Position numbers and translations under genes: made by a program. The notes beneath the pieces are model-generated. The model was not told where the DNA came from, did no database searches, and saw only the letters and a program-made list of their open reading frames with translations. Source: Singulisphaera sp. (GTDB lineage Bacteria > Planctomycetota > Planctomycetia > Isosphaerales > Isosphaeraceae). Taken from it: a DNA stretch of 64,000 bases. The stretch spans positions 61,178 through 125,177 of the forward strand of contig DAIDJG010000013.1 of NCBI GenBank assembly GCA_027451445.1. Direction: 5' to 3'. Positions 33,878 to 42,940 of this stretch are shown here, in pieces. The first letter of the stretch is position 1. Each line of letters opens with the position of its first letter.

Positions 33878-34747
33878 TCAGAGGCGGCGCCCTCTGGTCA
33901 AACTGGATGGAATACCGTTGGGGTAAGTGGTCTCCAGGATCGTCCGAATCTCGTTGAGTCGCGTTTGGGGAAGGGGGTGTGTGGAGAGGAATTCCGGTTG
34001 GCGTTCCCCCTTGCTGGCATCTTTCAGGATGTGCATGACATCGAGCATGGCGGATGGGTCGTAGCCTGCCTCGGCCATCGCCTGAAGACCGAATTCGTCG
34101 GCCTGAGACTCGTCGGAACGGCTGAAGTGAAGCTGCGACATTTTGTCGGCAAGCGCCGCCGCCATGGCGGCTCTCTGGCCGTGGTTGTCGTCGCTGGCAC
34201 CGACCCCGACCGCGATGGTAAGGATCTGGCCGAGCTGTCCTTTCGCCATCTGCTGCGCGGCATGGCGGTGGACGACATGTCCGATCTCGTGGCCCAGCAC
34301 ACCGGCCAGTTCGGCTTCGTCGTTCAGTCGCTCGAACAATCCCAAGGTGATGAAGACCTGGCCTCCAGGAAGGGCGAACGCATTGATGGTTTCGGGATCG
34401 TTGAGCAGTGTGAAGTGGTAATTGCCCACGTACGGACTGCGTCTCGCCTCGCTATCGGCGACGAGCCGGCGGCCAATCTGAGCGACGAGCAAAGCACGGG
34501 GGTCGCGTCGTGGGTCGATGGCGCCGCCCATCTTCCGGGCCATTTGAGGAGCGGCCTCCATCCCAAGTTCCTTCTCCTGGTCGACGCTCATGGCGATGTG
34601 CTGTTTCTCGCCGGTCACCGGGTTCACTTCGGTGTGGGTCATGTAGATGATAAACCCGATTCCCGCGATGATCAGCGCGGCGATCAGCCGCAAGTTGGGA
34701 CCACGATTCTCGGGCATCCCGCTGTCGTAATAACCACCGTAAGACAT
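33878..34747 (-). CDS. M48-family membrane-anchored zinc metalloprotease
   Basis: 289 residues with a single N-terminal membrane helix (about 19-36) and a periplasmic peptidase domain. The zinc motif HEIGH is at residues 153-157, and the third ligand probably lies in the ESQADEFGLQAM block. The family (HtpX/BepA/LoiP-like) degrades or refolds misfolded envelope proteins. LSTHPLPQTRLNEIR near the C-terminus is also typical of M48 peptidases. It is divergent from larC, with 170 bp between. Confidence 0.93.
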   Translation of the reverse strand: MSYGGYYDSGMPENRGPNLRLIAALIIAGIGFIIYMTHTEVNPVTGEKQHIAMSVDQEKELGMEAAPQMARKMGGAIDPRRDPRALLVAQIGRRLVADSEARRSPYVGNYHFTLLNDPETINAFALPGGQVFITLGLFERLNDEAELAGVLGHEIGHVVHRHAAQQMAKGQLGQILTIAVGVGASDDNHGQRAAMAAALADKMSQLHFSRSDESQADEFGLQAMAEAGYDPSAMLDVMHILKDASKGERQPEFLSTHPLPQTRLNEIRTILETTYPNGIPSSLTRGRRL

Positions 34748-34917
34748 CAGACTTCCTCACAGGATGACCTTGAGTTTTATGCCCTGGCGCCGGGTCCGCT
34801 GGAGCGTACACGGCACACATCTACAAATCGCGCGCCGCGGCATTCCGACCTTGCGGCAAGGGGGTTTACGGATAGAATGTTAGCGAATTGGAAGGGCCAG
34901 AAACAAAGGGGAAGTGC

Positions 34918-36093
34918 GTGCGGATTGGCTATTTCGATTGCTTCAGTGGCATTTCGGGCGACATGACGCTAGGTGCGCTCGTCGATGCCGGCGTCGATCC
35001 GCATGCAATCCGAGCGGCGGTGGGGAGCCTGGGACTGCCCTGCGAACTGCACTTCGACACCGTCCGTCGCGGCGGGTTTCGAGCCACGCACGCACGCGTC
35101 GAGGCCGAGCCCGAGCATGCTCACCGCTATCTGCATCACATCGAAGCCTTGATCGATGAGAGTACGCTCACGCCCCGGCAGAATGAGCTGGCAAAGCGAA
35201 TCTTTCAGCGGCTGGGCGAGGCGGAGGCAACCGTCCACGGAATCGAGCTGAAGAAGATCCACTTCCATGAGGTGGGGGCCGTCGATTCGATCGTTGATAT
35301 TGTTGGTGCAGCGGTCGGACTGGACCTGCTAGGTGTCGATCGCTTCGAGGCGAGTCCTGTGCCACCCGGGCGAGGGTGGGTCAAGGCGGCTCATGGCCGG
35401 ATGCCGCTCCCCGCGCCCGGCACGGCGGAGCTGCTCAAGGGCGTTCCCCTGGCAGACTCGTCGATCGAGATGGAATTGACCACCCCGACCGGCGCCGCGA
35501 TCCTCACCACGGTTTCGGAGCGTTTCGGTCCGTTCCCCGCGATGACGATCGAGACGATCGGCCTTGGAGCGGGGACGCGCGAGCTCCCCGAGCAAGCCAA
35601 TATCCTTAGGCTCTTTCTGGGAACCGTGGCCCTTCCCGCCGAAAGCGATCGGATTTGGGTCCTCGAGACCAACCTCGACGATCTGCCGGGTGAAGTTGTC
35701 GGCTATACGACGACGCAACTTCTCGCCGCTGGCGCTCGCGACGCGTTCATGACCCCCATCTATATGAAGAAGAACCGTCCGGGAGTCATGCTGAGCGTCC
35801 TCTGCGACGAGCCGCAGATTCCGGCGATGGAAGAGATTCTCTTTCGGGAAACCACCACACTTGGGGTGCGGCGGTACCCTGTGAGCCGGCACAAGCTCAA
35901 ACGCCAGCCGACGGATGTGACGACCCCGCTCGGCACTGTCCGGGGCAAGCTCGGCTGGATCGAAGGCCGGCCGCCGACATTCAGTCCGGAACACGATGAT
36001 TGCGCCCGGATCGCCTCCGCAAAGGGGGTCCCGTTGCGAGAAGTCTACGAAGCTGCGCATGCAGCGTATGCCCGTTCGCTCCAGGAACCCTAA
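34918..36093 (+). CDS. larC: Nickel insertion protein LarC (nickel-pincer cofactor cyclometallase)
   Basis: LarC inserts nickel into the pyridinium thiocarboxylate cofactor of lactate racemase-type enzymes, using CTP. The 391 residues begin (M)RIGYFDCFSGISGDMTLGAL, the classic start, then HxHRYLHHIEALI-type sequence (AHRYLHHIEALID), KKIHFHEVGAVDSIVDIVG, HGRMPLPAPGTAELL, TPTGAAIL and WVLETNLDDLPGE. GTG 34918 was chosen because AAGGGGA lies 6 bases upstream; a TTG at 34888 is in frame. No LarA, LarB or LarE gene lies nearby. Classic LarC is often split by a programmed frameshift; here it is one frame. Confidence 0.93.
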   Translation: MRIGYFDCFSGISGDMTLGALVDAGVDPHAIRAAVGSLGLPCELHFDTVRRGGFRATHARVEAEPEHAHRYLHHIEALIDESTLTPRQNELAKRIFQRLGEAEATVHGIELKKIHFHEVGAVDSIVDIVGAAVGLDLLGVDRFEASPVPPGRGWVKAAHGRMPLPAPGTAELLKGVPLADSSIEMELTTPTGAAILTTVSERFGPFPAMTIETIGLGAGTRELPEQANILRLFLGTVALPAESDRIWVLETNLDDLPGEVVGYTTTQLLAAGARDAFMTPIYMKKNRPGVMLSVLCDEPQIPAMEEILFRETTTLGVRRYPVSRHKLKRQPTDVTTPLGTVRGKLGWIEGRPPTFSPEHDDCARIASAKGVPLREVYEAAHAAYARSLQEP

Positions 36094-36208
36094 ACTTCGC
36101 TCCAGAGAGCACGCGATCCCGGTCTCGATAGACCCGGTTTTGAGCAAACCATCACAGACTCACTTCCCCGGATTCGGATCAATCCACTGAAGGGAAGGAA
36201 CCCGCGTC

Positions 36209-36721
36209 ATGGCACTTACGATACCGATGGTTGCTGTCGTGGTCCTGGGTATTCTGGCGAGCGTGTCGTGGATCGCATTAGCGTGCGTACTCGTGCGGCG
36301 TCCCGCGCTGAAGTCGTCAGAGATCCTCGGCGCACTCGAAGACGTGCGGCAGAGCCAGCGATTGCTCCACACCGCGATCGAACGATTGATGAGCGATCGG
36401 AAGGAAATGCCTTCGAGCTCGACCATGCCGCGGGCGCATCGGTTCGATCGAGCTGAGCGCAGTGCGGTGACGGGGCCGACGCTGATTTCAGTGCCCAATC
36501 TCGCGGCGACGTCGCCGTCCGTCTCGAGCCTTGCCAACGAGGAGCTTGCGCAACGGTTCGGCTCGATCTGGTCACTTGCCGACGCCGGTCTCTCTCCTCA
36601 GGCGGTCGCGACGCAAACCGGGCATCCGATCGGCCAGGTGGAATTGATTCTAGGTTTACGCAGGCAACACAACAGCGGGGCCGCGTCCATTTATGTTGCA
36701 GGGAGCGGGAGCCGTGACTGA
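36209..36721 (+). CDS. Membrane-anchored hypothetical protein with C-terminal helix-turn-helix-like end
   Basis: 170 residues. One N-terminal membrane segment (about 5-28) is followed by a helix (about 38-65, ILGALEDVRQSQRLLHTAIE), a disordered Ser/Pro-rich linker and a C-terminal segment IWSLADAGLSPQAVATQTGHPIGQVELILGLRRQ, written in parts as DAGLSPQAVATQTG and IGQVELILGL. That segment has the pattern of a resolvase-type helix-turn-helix (DUF2802-like). It overlaps the next gene by 8 bp, so the pair forms an operon with the downstream glycosyltransferase. The function is unknown. Confidence 0.75.
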   Translation: MALTIPMVAVVVLGILASVSWIALACVLVRRPALKSSEILGALEDVRQSQRLLHTAIERLMSDRKEMPSSSTMPRAHRFDRAERSAVTGPTLISVPNLAATSPSVSSLANEELAQRFGSIWSLADAGLSPQAVATQTGHPIGQVELILGLRRQHNSGAASIYVAGSGSRD

Positions 36722-37199
36722 TCCCGGACTTCCGCCAACGGCCGATCTGGCGTGCTGCGACCGAACCCGCTCGGCCGTGGTGAACGTACTCGTCGGCGTT
36801 AGCCTGACGATCGCGCTGAGTGGCCTGCTGCTTCGTTGGCGCGATCAATGGGCCCCGGTGCATGTCTCCGAAACCGTGCGGCGAGGTATGTTATTCGCTC
36901 TCTTCGCGATCATCTGCGGCAGTCTCATGGCTCGGCGGATCATTGGGGGCCGGCCAGCGTTGCACGATCCGGGCCAGCGTGCGACTCGCTTTTTTCGAGC
37001 GCATTTGCTGTCGGCGTTGATCGCTGCACTCGCAAGTCCGCTCGGTCTGGTTTACGCTTGGACGACCCGTCCGCTCTTCAAGGAGATTGCCCCTTTTTGG
37101 AGTGTGGCGCTCGCACTCGGTTTCCTGGCGCTGCCGCGCGCCTCCGAGCTCGAAGGGTTTGACGTACCACTTTCGCCGAGAGATGAGGCTCAGGCATGA
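36714..37199 (+). CDS. Small integral membrane protein, unknown
   Basis: 161 residues with about four hydrophobic segments (VVNVLVGVSLTIALSGLLL, MLFALFAIICGSLM, LLSALIAALASPLGLVYAW and WSVALALGFLALP). I do not recognise a named family. GTG 36714 was chosen because GGGAG lies directly upstream; an ATG at 36693 has no ribosome site. Its start overlaps the previous gene by 8 bp, and its stop overlaps the glycosyltransferase start by 4 bp, so the three genes look co-translated. Confidence 0.72.
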   Translation: MTDPGLPPTADLACCDRTRSAVVNVLVGVSLTIALSGLLLRWRDQWAPVHVSETVRRGMLFALFAIICGSLMARRIIGGRPALHDPGQRATRFFRAHLLSALIAALASPLGLVYAWTTRPLFKEIAPFWSVALALGFLALPRASELEGFDVPLSPRDEAQA

Positions 37200-38425
37200 T
37201 CACGCCCACCCAGAGCCTCGTTCTTTGGCTCTACGCCGCCGTGATCTCGATCTGGCCGATCCGTCATCTGGCCCTCTGTTTCATACTGCGAAGTTTTGAC
37301 ATCCTCAGACCGAGCTCGGCCCGATACCAGGGCGAGGTACAGCCGCTCGTGTCGGCGATCATCCCCGCGAAAGACGAGGAGGCGACGCTGGGCGACTGCC
37401 TGGCGTCCGTCTGTGCTCAAGAGTATGCGAATCTGGAAATCCTGGTCGTTGACGACCGAAGCACGGACCGGACCGCAGCGATTGCCCAGGAGTTCGCTTC
37501 GCGAGACCCTCGCGTGCGCGTGATTTCGATCGTGGATTTGCCGTCGGGCTGGACAGGAAAGACGCACGCCTTGCAGGTTGCGGCCAACCAGGCGGAGGGG
37601 GCTTGGTTCTGGTTCCTCGATGCGGATACCCGCCACACACCGGAGAACCTTTCGGTCGTGATGGAGTACGCACGATCGAACGGGGCTGCGCTGGTGAGCG
37701 TCCTCCCCGAGATGCGCTGCGAGACGTTCTGGGAGAACGTCGTTCAGCCACTGGCCGGGATCGTGCTGATGCAATCGTTTCCGTTGCATCAGGTCAATGA
37801 TGTGCGTTCGAAGAAGGCCTTTGCCAACGGCCAGTACATTCTCATCGAGCGTGAGGCCTATAATGCCGCGGGGGGCCACCACGCCGTGCGTGATCGGTTC
37901 GTCGAGGACATTGGCATGGCCCGCCGGGTCAAGGATCTCGGGCTGCCGATCCGTGTCGCGGTCACGCAGGGCCTGGGTTCGACGCGTATGTACTCGTCGC
38001 TGAACAAGCTCGTGCGCGGCTGGAGCCGGATTCTCTACGATGCACTGGACCGGAATCCCGTCCGCCTGGTCTTGCGACTCCTCGACCCGCTGGTATTCAG
38101 CCAGACCGGTCACGTGGCGCTGGCGGCGAGCCTCTATCTTCTCCTGGCCGGAGGCGCGACACCGTTCGCGCTTTGGCTGCTCGGTCTGAGCCTTATGCAT
38201 CATGGGCTCACACACACGGTTCTGCATCGTCTCTATGTGCTTTCCGTCCCTCGCACACGCTACACGGCTTGGTTTCCGCTGGCGAATCTCGTGATGGATT
38301 GGATCCTGATCCGCGCGATTCGCTCGTGCCTCACTGGCGAGGTCACCTGGCGCGGGACCGACTACGGCCGCGCCCATGTCGCTGCCCGACGATCGATGAC
38401 CCAGGCGCCCCAGGTCGAAATGTGA
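37196..38425 (+). CDS. Family 2 glycosyltransferase, membrane-bound (CrtQ/HpnB-like)
   Basis: 409 residues: an N-terminal membrane helix, a GT-A catalytic domain (about 50-280) and two or more C-terminal membrane helices. It has VSAIIPAKDEEATL, D86-D87 in VVDDRSTDRT, the DxD-type D142-A-D144 and a later VEDIGMARRVKDLG acceptor-site block. The arrangement resembles carotenoid or hopanoid glycosyltransferases (CrtQ, HpnB). It overlaps the upstream gene by 4 bp, and an aldehyde dehydrogenase gene follows 10 bp downstream. In C30 carotenoid pathways such a dehydrogenase oxidises the terminal aldehyde that is then glycosylated, which supports a carotenoid role (inference). Confidence 0.85.
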   Translation: MITPTQSLVLWLYAAVISIWPIRHLALCFILRSFDILRPSSARYQGEVQPLVSAIIPAKDEEATLGDCLASVCAQEYANLEILVVDDRSTDRTAAIAQEFASRDPRVRVISIVDLPSGWTGKTHALQVAANQAEGAWFWFLDADTRHTPENLSVVMEYARSNGAALVSVLPEMRCETFWENVVQPLAGIVLMQSFPLHQVNDVRSKKAFANGQYILIEREAYNAAGGHHAVRDRFVEDIGMARRVKDLGLPIRVAVTQGLGSTRMYSSLNKLVRGWSRILYDALDRNPVRLVLRLLDPLVFSQTGHVALAASLYLLLAGGATPFALWLLGLSLMHHGLTHTVLHRLYVLSVPRTRYTAWFPLANLVMDWILIRAIRSCLTGEVTWRGTDYGRAHVAARRSMTQAPQVEM

Positions 38426-38435
38426 GGACAGACGC

Positions 38436-39932
38436 ATGGCGTCGGTCGAAACGGGAACCCTGATCGCCCGCAACCCGGCGACTGGGGCCGAGATTGGCAC
38501 GGTGGCCAGGACGTCGACGGAAGACGTTCGTGTTGCCGTCGGACGCGCGTGCGAAGCACAAGCTGAATGGGCCGCTCGGCCGCTGCTGGAGCGGGTCCGA
38601 ATTCTGCAGCGCTGGCGGCAAGTCCTGGCTCGCGACGCCGACGGCTGGGCCGACCTGATCCGCGATGAAATTGGCAAGCCGCGCGGGGAGGCCATGGGGG
38701 GCGACGTCGTCGCCTCTCTCGACGCGATCCGGTGGACGTTGCGGAATGCCTCGCGGGTGCTGTCTGACCAGCGCCTTGGTGCTGGTTGGCAGCGCTGGAT
38801 GCTGGTACCCGCCGGACGATTGTCCTGGCGACCTTACGGTGTGATCGGCATGATCGGGACGTGGAACTACCCACTGTTTCTCAACGCGCCACCAATAGCG
38901 CAGGCACTTGTTGGGGGCAACGCGGTCGTTTGGAAACCGTCCGAGCTTGCGTCGCGTTGTGGCGATCGTCTCAGGATGAGCTTCGAAGCCGCCGGGATTC
39001 CCTCTGGGGTCGTTGAAACGGTTCAAGGCTACGGCGACGTGGGGCGGGCGCTCATCGACTCCCTCATCGACAAGGGGATGTTCACGGGAGGGATCAAAAA
39101 CGGCCGGCGCGTTCTCGGAGCCCTGGGTGCGAAGGGGATCCCCGCAGTCGCGGAATTGTCCGGCTTCGACGCCGCGATCGTGCTGCCTGATGCACCCCTC
39201 TCCTCGACTGCGCGTGCCCTGGCCTGGGGAGCCTTCGTGGGCTGCGGGCAGACGTGCGTGGCGGTGAAGCGCGTGTACGTGGTGGGGGATGCGTCGCCCT
39301 GGGCGACCGCACTGGCGCGGGAAGCGAACGCTCTCCGCGTTGGCGATCCGAAGAATGTCGAGATTGACGTCGGGCCCATGATCACCGCAGAGGCACGTGA
39401 TCGCTTTGATGGAATGGTCCGAAGCGCGATCAGCGCGGGCGCGAATCTCCTTGCCGGCGGCGCTCCCCTCCCCTGCCCCGGCTGGTTCTATCGGCCGACG
39501 GTGCTCCTCGCGACGACCGCAGCGCCTGAGTCGGCGCTCGAGGGGGCGTTTGGGCCGATCGTCGTCGTTCGCGGCGTGGCCGGCGTCGATGAAGCGGTTG
39601 CGGCCGCGAATGGAAGCGAGTATGCGCTGGCTGCGAGTGTATGGAGCCGCGACCGCGGCGCCGCGCGACAGGTCGCACGCCGGCTCTTGTCCGGGACCGT
39701 CACCATCAACGACGCTGTCACGCCGATTGTCCACGGGGCCGGCCCGTTCGGCGGCGCCAAGGGAAGTGGATTTGGCCGGACGAAGGGCGTACTCGGTCTG
39801 CGAGAATTCGTCCAGCCGCAGGTCACTTACGAACGATCACCCGGCGGGTTTCGGCCGTGGTTGTTCCCCTACACGCCCCTGTTGCAACGGGCGCTGAAGA
39901 TATATCGTGGGGTTTTCCACCGGCCCGGCTAG
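38436..39932 (+). CDS. Aldehyde dehydrogenase family protein (possible apocarotenoid aldehyde oxidation)
   Basis: 498 residues with the NAD(P)-dependent aldehyde dehydrogenase fold: IGTWNYPL and VWKPSE in the coenzyme domain, the general base E240 in VAELSGFDAAIVL, and the nucleophile C274 in CGQTCVAVKRVYV. HGAGPFGGAKGSGFGR and GLREFVQPQ end the oligomerisation region. The variant ELSGFDAAIV instead of ELGGKSP is a subfamily feature I associate with 4,4'-diapocarotenoid aldehyde dehydrogenases. The gene follows the glycosyltransferase by 10 bp and is the last in the operon. Confidence 0.92.
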   Translation: MASVETGTLIARNPATGAEIGTVARTSTEDVRVAVGRACEAQAEWAARPLLERVRILQRWRQVLARDADGWADLIRDEIGKPRGEAMGGDVVASLDAIRWTLRNASRVLSDQRLGAGWQRWMLVPAGRLSWRPYGVIGMIGTWNYPLFLNAPPIAQALVGGNAVVWKPSELASRCGDRLRMSFEAAGIPSGVVETVQGYGDVGRALIDSLIDKGMFTGGIKNGRRVLGALGAKGIPAVAELSGFDAAIVLPDAPLSSTARALAWGAFVGCGQTCVAVKRVYVVGDASPWATALAREANALRVGDPKNVEIDVGPMITAEARDRFDGMVRSAISAGANLLAGGAPLPCPGWFYRPTVLLATTAAPESALEGAFGPIVVVRGVAGVDEAVAAANGSEYALAASVWSRDRGAARQVARRLLSGTVTINDAVTPIVHGAGPFGGAKGSGFGRTKGVLGLREFVQPQVTYERSPGGFRPWLFPYTPLLQRALKIYRGVFHRPG

Positions 39933-39998
39933 TTTCCGCGATTGGGGCCGCCAGAGTGATCGTTGGATTCGATCGTTTCGCAACGAGGGCAGAGTACC

Positions 39999-40619
39999 TC
40001 ACTTCGTTGGCTTGACCGCCGCCGATGTCGCATTCGCTGAGGTCTTGGCGGTGGCAGTTGACGCACCGGCGGGGGCCGCCGCGGGTTTAGCGGGGCTGCT
40101 GGTGATTTTCAGGGCGGCGACGATCTCGTCGATGGCGACACGCACCTGTGCGTCCGCCTTGATCTGGCCTTTGGTCGCAGTGTGACCGACCAGCTTGTGA
40201 TGGGCCGTAAAAAGGATCGCCTTCGCCTTCCGCAGGCTCTCATCAGACGCGGCATCGGGCGTCGCGGCGGTCTTGGTGGCCACGGCGGCCTTACCGATCG
40301 CGGCTTTCTCTACGGCCGCGTTACTCCTTCCATGCTGTTTCGAGGTCTCGATGTTATGGATGGCCGCGCTGATGTGCTCGATGGCTTTCGCACGGTGCCC
40401 GTCGTAGTCGAAGTTCGTCTCGCCGAGGGCTTTCAGCGCTTTGTTGAGGATCTCGATCTCGGGCGAGCTATCGATGATCGTCGGTCGCGCCGGGATGTAC
40501 ATACGGCCTCTACGCTGGAGGAGAAGACCGCCCGGGACGGCCGCGTGGACCTCGGCAGCGAAACCCAGAATCAAAACGGCCACCGCGAGGGCGCGAGCGT
40601 GCGGGACAATCAGTCTCAT
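39999..40619 (-). CDS. Secreted Ala/Lys-rich helical protein
   Basis: 206 residues with a signal peptide (LAVAVLILGFAAEVHA, cleavage near HA-AV). The mature protein is helical: residues about 55-95 carry ILNKALKALGETNFDYDGH and KAIEHISAAIHNIE, a pattern of small secreted proteins with His-containing helices. The C-terminal 35 residues are low-complexity Ala/Lys/Thr/Pro. It is convergent with the aldehyde dehydrogenase gene. The function is unknown. Confidence 0.8.
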   Translation of the reverse strand: MRLIVPHARALAVAVLILGFAAEVHAAVPGGLLLQRRGRMYIPARPTIIDSSPEIEILNKALKALGETNFDYDGHRAKAIEHISAAIHNIETSKQHGRSNAAVEKAAIGKAAVATKTAATPDAASDESLRKAKAILFTAHHKLVGHTATKGQIKADAQVRVAIDEIVAALKITSSPAKPAAAPAGASTATAKTSANATSAAVKPTK

Positions 40620-40918
40620 CTCGAACTCCCGGAATAGGTTGGGTTTGGAATGCGAGGAGGGCGCATGGCGGGTTCTCCTTCATGGAACACCGCGCACGCG
40701 TTTTCGGATCGGCCGACGGTCGTTTTTTTTGACGATCCGTTCACACACCAAAGTATAGCAGCCTCATGATCGCAAGCCCATTTCTCCTGGAAGTTGGCAT
40801 TGCGGTTGGCCACGTGCCGTGATTCCGGCTACAATACCACCGTCCCAATGATTGCGTATGGGAATCAGGGGCCATTTGAGGCGAAGGATGTAACCAGGTA
40901 CGAACGGAGTTCCTCCGC

Positions 40919-41146
40919 ATGGCAAAACTACGACTGCTCAAAACCGGTCACGGCGACCTCTGCCTGGCCGAATGGGACAAGAACCGCCCCGAGACGGTCG
41001 CTTCGGCTGCGACGACATTCGCCGAACATTTTACCCCCGGCCGGCTCGCCTTCCGGCTCGATGGTCCAGGGCAGACCAGGCTGATCCGCGAGTTCGACGC
41101 GACCGCGCCCGAAATCGTCCTCATCCCGGCGATCCAGGGAGGCTGA
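40919..41146 (+). CDS. Small beta-grasp-like hypothetical protein
   Basis: 75 residues: MAKLRLLKTGHGDLCLAEW, a helix (about 24-37), then RLAFRLDGPG, a TRLIREFDATAPEIVLIP strand and an end in AIQGG. The pattern of two strands, helix, strands and a C-terminal Gly-Gly resembles ubiquitin-like small proteins. The gene is well placed ahead of the next plus-strand gene (91 bp), so they may form a pair. No direct evidence for conjugation. Confidence 0.7.
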   Translation: MAKLRLLKTGHGDLCLAEWDKNRPETVASAATTFAEHFTPGRLAFRLDGPGQTRLIREFDATAPEIVLIPAIQGG

Positions 41147-41236
41147 GCGAAGGCGGAATCCGGGTCGACGGGGAATCGACAACTCGATCGTGGGTTCCCC
41201 TCGAACGCCGGCTGTCCAGAGCTTGTATGGCATCTC

Positions 41237-42094
41237 ATGATCCGTACTGGTTATTTGCGCTGGGAGATCGAAGTCGACGACCGGCGTTGCGCTGCCGACC
41301 CCAGTGCTCGGGAAGTGGTATTTCTCGCAAGGCCGAGCTTCCGGACCGTCCGCGTCAAGGCGGCCGGGCACGCCGAGGCGGCCGAACGGTTCGTCCGTGG
41401 TGAGGACAACTACGACACTGTGCTGCGTGCTCTCAACCGAGAGGGGGCCGAGATCGATGTGGTGGTTCCTGACGTCGGGCCCCGGCCGTTTCGATACTCC
41501 GAGAGCGACCGCAACCAGACGCCCCGGTTCTGGATGGCAAAGCTTCAACGCGAGGCGAACGCGTTCGCGCACGAGGTCGTGCGCTCCGCGGCTGCGTTTC
41601 CCCAGATGGTGATCGCCAGCGCGGCCCTGCGGGCGGGCTACAGCAAGCTCGTGGAGTGGGAAATCTTTCGCGTAATCGAGGGCCGCAGCCATCCGCAGCC
41701 GACCAACGAAGCCGAGCCGATGCGAATCGACGGGGCGGCCTATCAAACCGGTGTCCCGGAGCTGGTGGCGGCCGAGCTCGTACGCGATGTGGTCGAGCCC
41801 AAGGAGTTCGACGAATTCTGCCGTTTCGATTGTGTCACCGTCCTGACGGCGGGGAAGTACTACCGAATTCCGCGCCGGCCTCATGGCTTGATCGAGGTCT
41901 GGGACGCAAAGACACAACGGGCCGAAGCTCGGCTCTGCGTTGTCTTTCAGGACCCGGGGATGCCTCCGTCCGACGAAGTGGTCATGAAATACCTGCTCGC
42001 CAAGCACCAGCCCGACCTACTCTGGCAGGTTGGCGTGCGCTTCAGTCCTCCCCAAGGTCGATTCGAAGCTGTTGCGCCGCGGCGCTGGACATGA
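41237..42094 (+). CDS. Hypothetical protein downstream of the Gly-Gly small protein
   Basis: 285 residues, cytoplasmic, not recognised. An N-terminal beta-rich part (LRWEIEVDD, REVVFLARPSFRTVRVKA) is followed by a helical middle (PRFWMAKLQREANAFAHEVVRSA, quoted in part as WMAKLQREANAFAHEV) and a beta-rich end with GKYYRIPRRPHGLIEVWD. There is no strong ribosome site before the ATG at 41237, so the start is uncertain. The order (small Gly-Gly protein, then this) is reminiscent of small modification or tag systems, but no E1, JAB or E2 motif was seen. Confidence 0.65.
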   Translation: MIRTGYLRWEIEVDDRRCAADPSAREVVFLARPSFRTVRVKAAGHAEAAERFVRGEDNYDTVLRALNREGAEIDVVVPDVGPRPFRYSESDRNQTPRFWMAKLQREANAFAHEVVRSAAAFPQMVIASAALRAGYSKLVEWEIFRVIEGRSHPQPTNEAEPMRIDGAAYQTGVPELVAAELVRDVVEPKEFDEFCRFDCVTVLTAGKYYRIPRRPHGLIEVWDAKTQRAEARLCVVFQDPGMPPSDEVVMKYLLAKHQPDLLWQVGVRFSPPQGRFEAVAPRRWT

Positions 42095-42106
42095 GCGTAG
42101 CTCGGC

Positions 42107-42802
42107 TCATCGTGTGCTGGTTACGCCAATCTGTTGACACATCGAAAGCAACAGGCACTCGGAACATCGAGGGCGGATCCCCGTGCAAATGAACTTCCCG
42201 AACGGGACCAAGCGCTCATTGATTTCGATCCAGTAACGCTCGGGAAGCTTGGCCAGGAGTGCGTCGCGGGTCTTCTGTGGGGAGTTTGCGGCAACATAAC
42301 CCCAGCGGTTTGTGATGCGATGAACATGGATATCGACCGCCAGGGCCGGGCGGCCGAATCCCACGGCCAATGTGAGCGCGGCGATCTTGGGGCCGACGCC
42401 GCGGAAGTTCGTCAAACCCTCGAGTGTGTCCGGCACCTGGCCGTTGTGGTGGCGCGCGATTCGGATCGCGAGTTCGCGGATGTCGCGGGCCTTCGCCTCC
42501 GCGAACGTGGCTCCTTGCAGGAGAGTGACGAGTTCCGGCAATTCGAGCGTGGCAACCGCCTCCGGCGTCCGAGCCTTGGCGAAGAGTCGGAGACAAACCT
42601 TGACGGTCGTCTCGTCGCGGGTCCGCGCGGAGATCAGGCTGCCGACGAGTTGCTCGAAGGGGGAGCTGTAGTCTTGATCGCGAAGATCGAACATCGCGGC
42701 TTTCGGTAAGCTCGCCACGGCGCGTCGCAGGCGGTGAAACACCTCATCAATGTCGAACGTTGCCTTGGTGATGTTGTCGCGAGCTACCGATGAGTCTCGC
42801 AT
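42107..42802 (-). CDS. nth: Endonuclease III (DNA glycosylase/AP lyase)
   Basis: Nth removes oxidised pyrimidines and cuts the abasic site. The 231 residues contain the helix-hairpin-helix block FRGVGPKIAALTLAVGFG with the catalytic Lys (GVGPK), the catalytic Asp in ALAVDIHVHRITNRWG, and a [4Fe-4S] motif C-x6-C-x2-C-x5-C (CTGIRPRCSECLLLSMC). An N-terminal piece before ATG 42802 lacks support. The gene is divergent from the cytochrome-like gene, with 138 bp between, and converges on the previous gene with 12 bp between the two ends. Confidence 0.93.
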   Translation of the reverse strand: MRDSSVARDNITKATFDIDEVFHRLRRAVASLPKAAMFDLRDQDYSSPFEQLVGSLISARTRDETTVKVCLRLFAKARTPEAVATLELPELVTLLQGATFAEAKARDIRELAIRIARHHNGQVPDTLEGLTNFRGVGPKIAALTLAVGFGRPALAVDIHVHRITNRWGYVAANSPQKTRDALLAKLPERYWIEINERLVPFGKFICTGIRPRCSECLLLSMCQQIGVTSTR

Positions 42803-42940
42803 AGAAGAGCCCCGATCATGACGCTGTGCGAGCATAGCGGGCGGCTTGCCGGAGCGGGGATACAGCGGCTAAGATCGCCCGAGAACGGTCGCGCGGTTGC
42901 TGAAATAACCTCGCACGAATCATTCCGAGCGGAGGGCTCG

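Noticed and set aside
36130..36165. Possible terminator after larC (CCGGTCT...AGACCCGG, then GTTTT)
   Set aside because: The stem is imperfect and the U-tail short; not strong enough to list.
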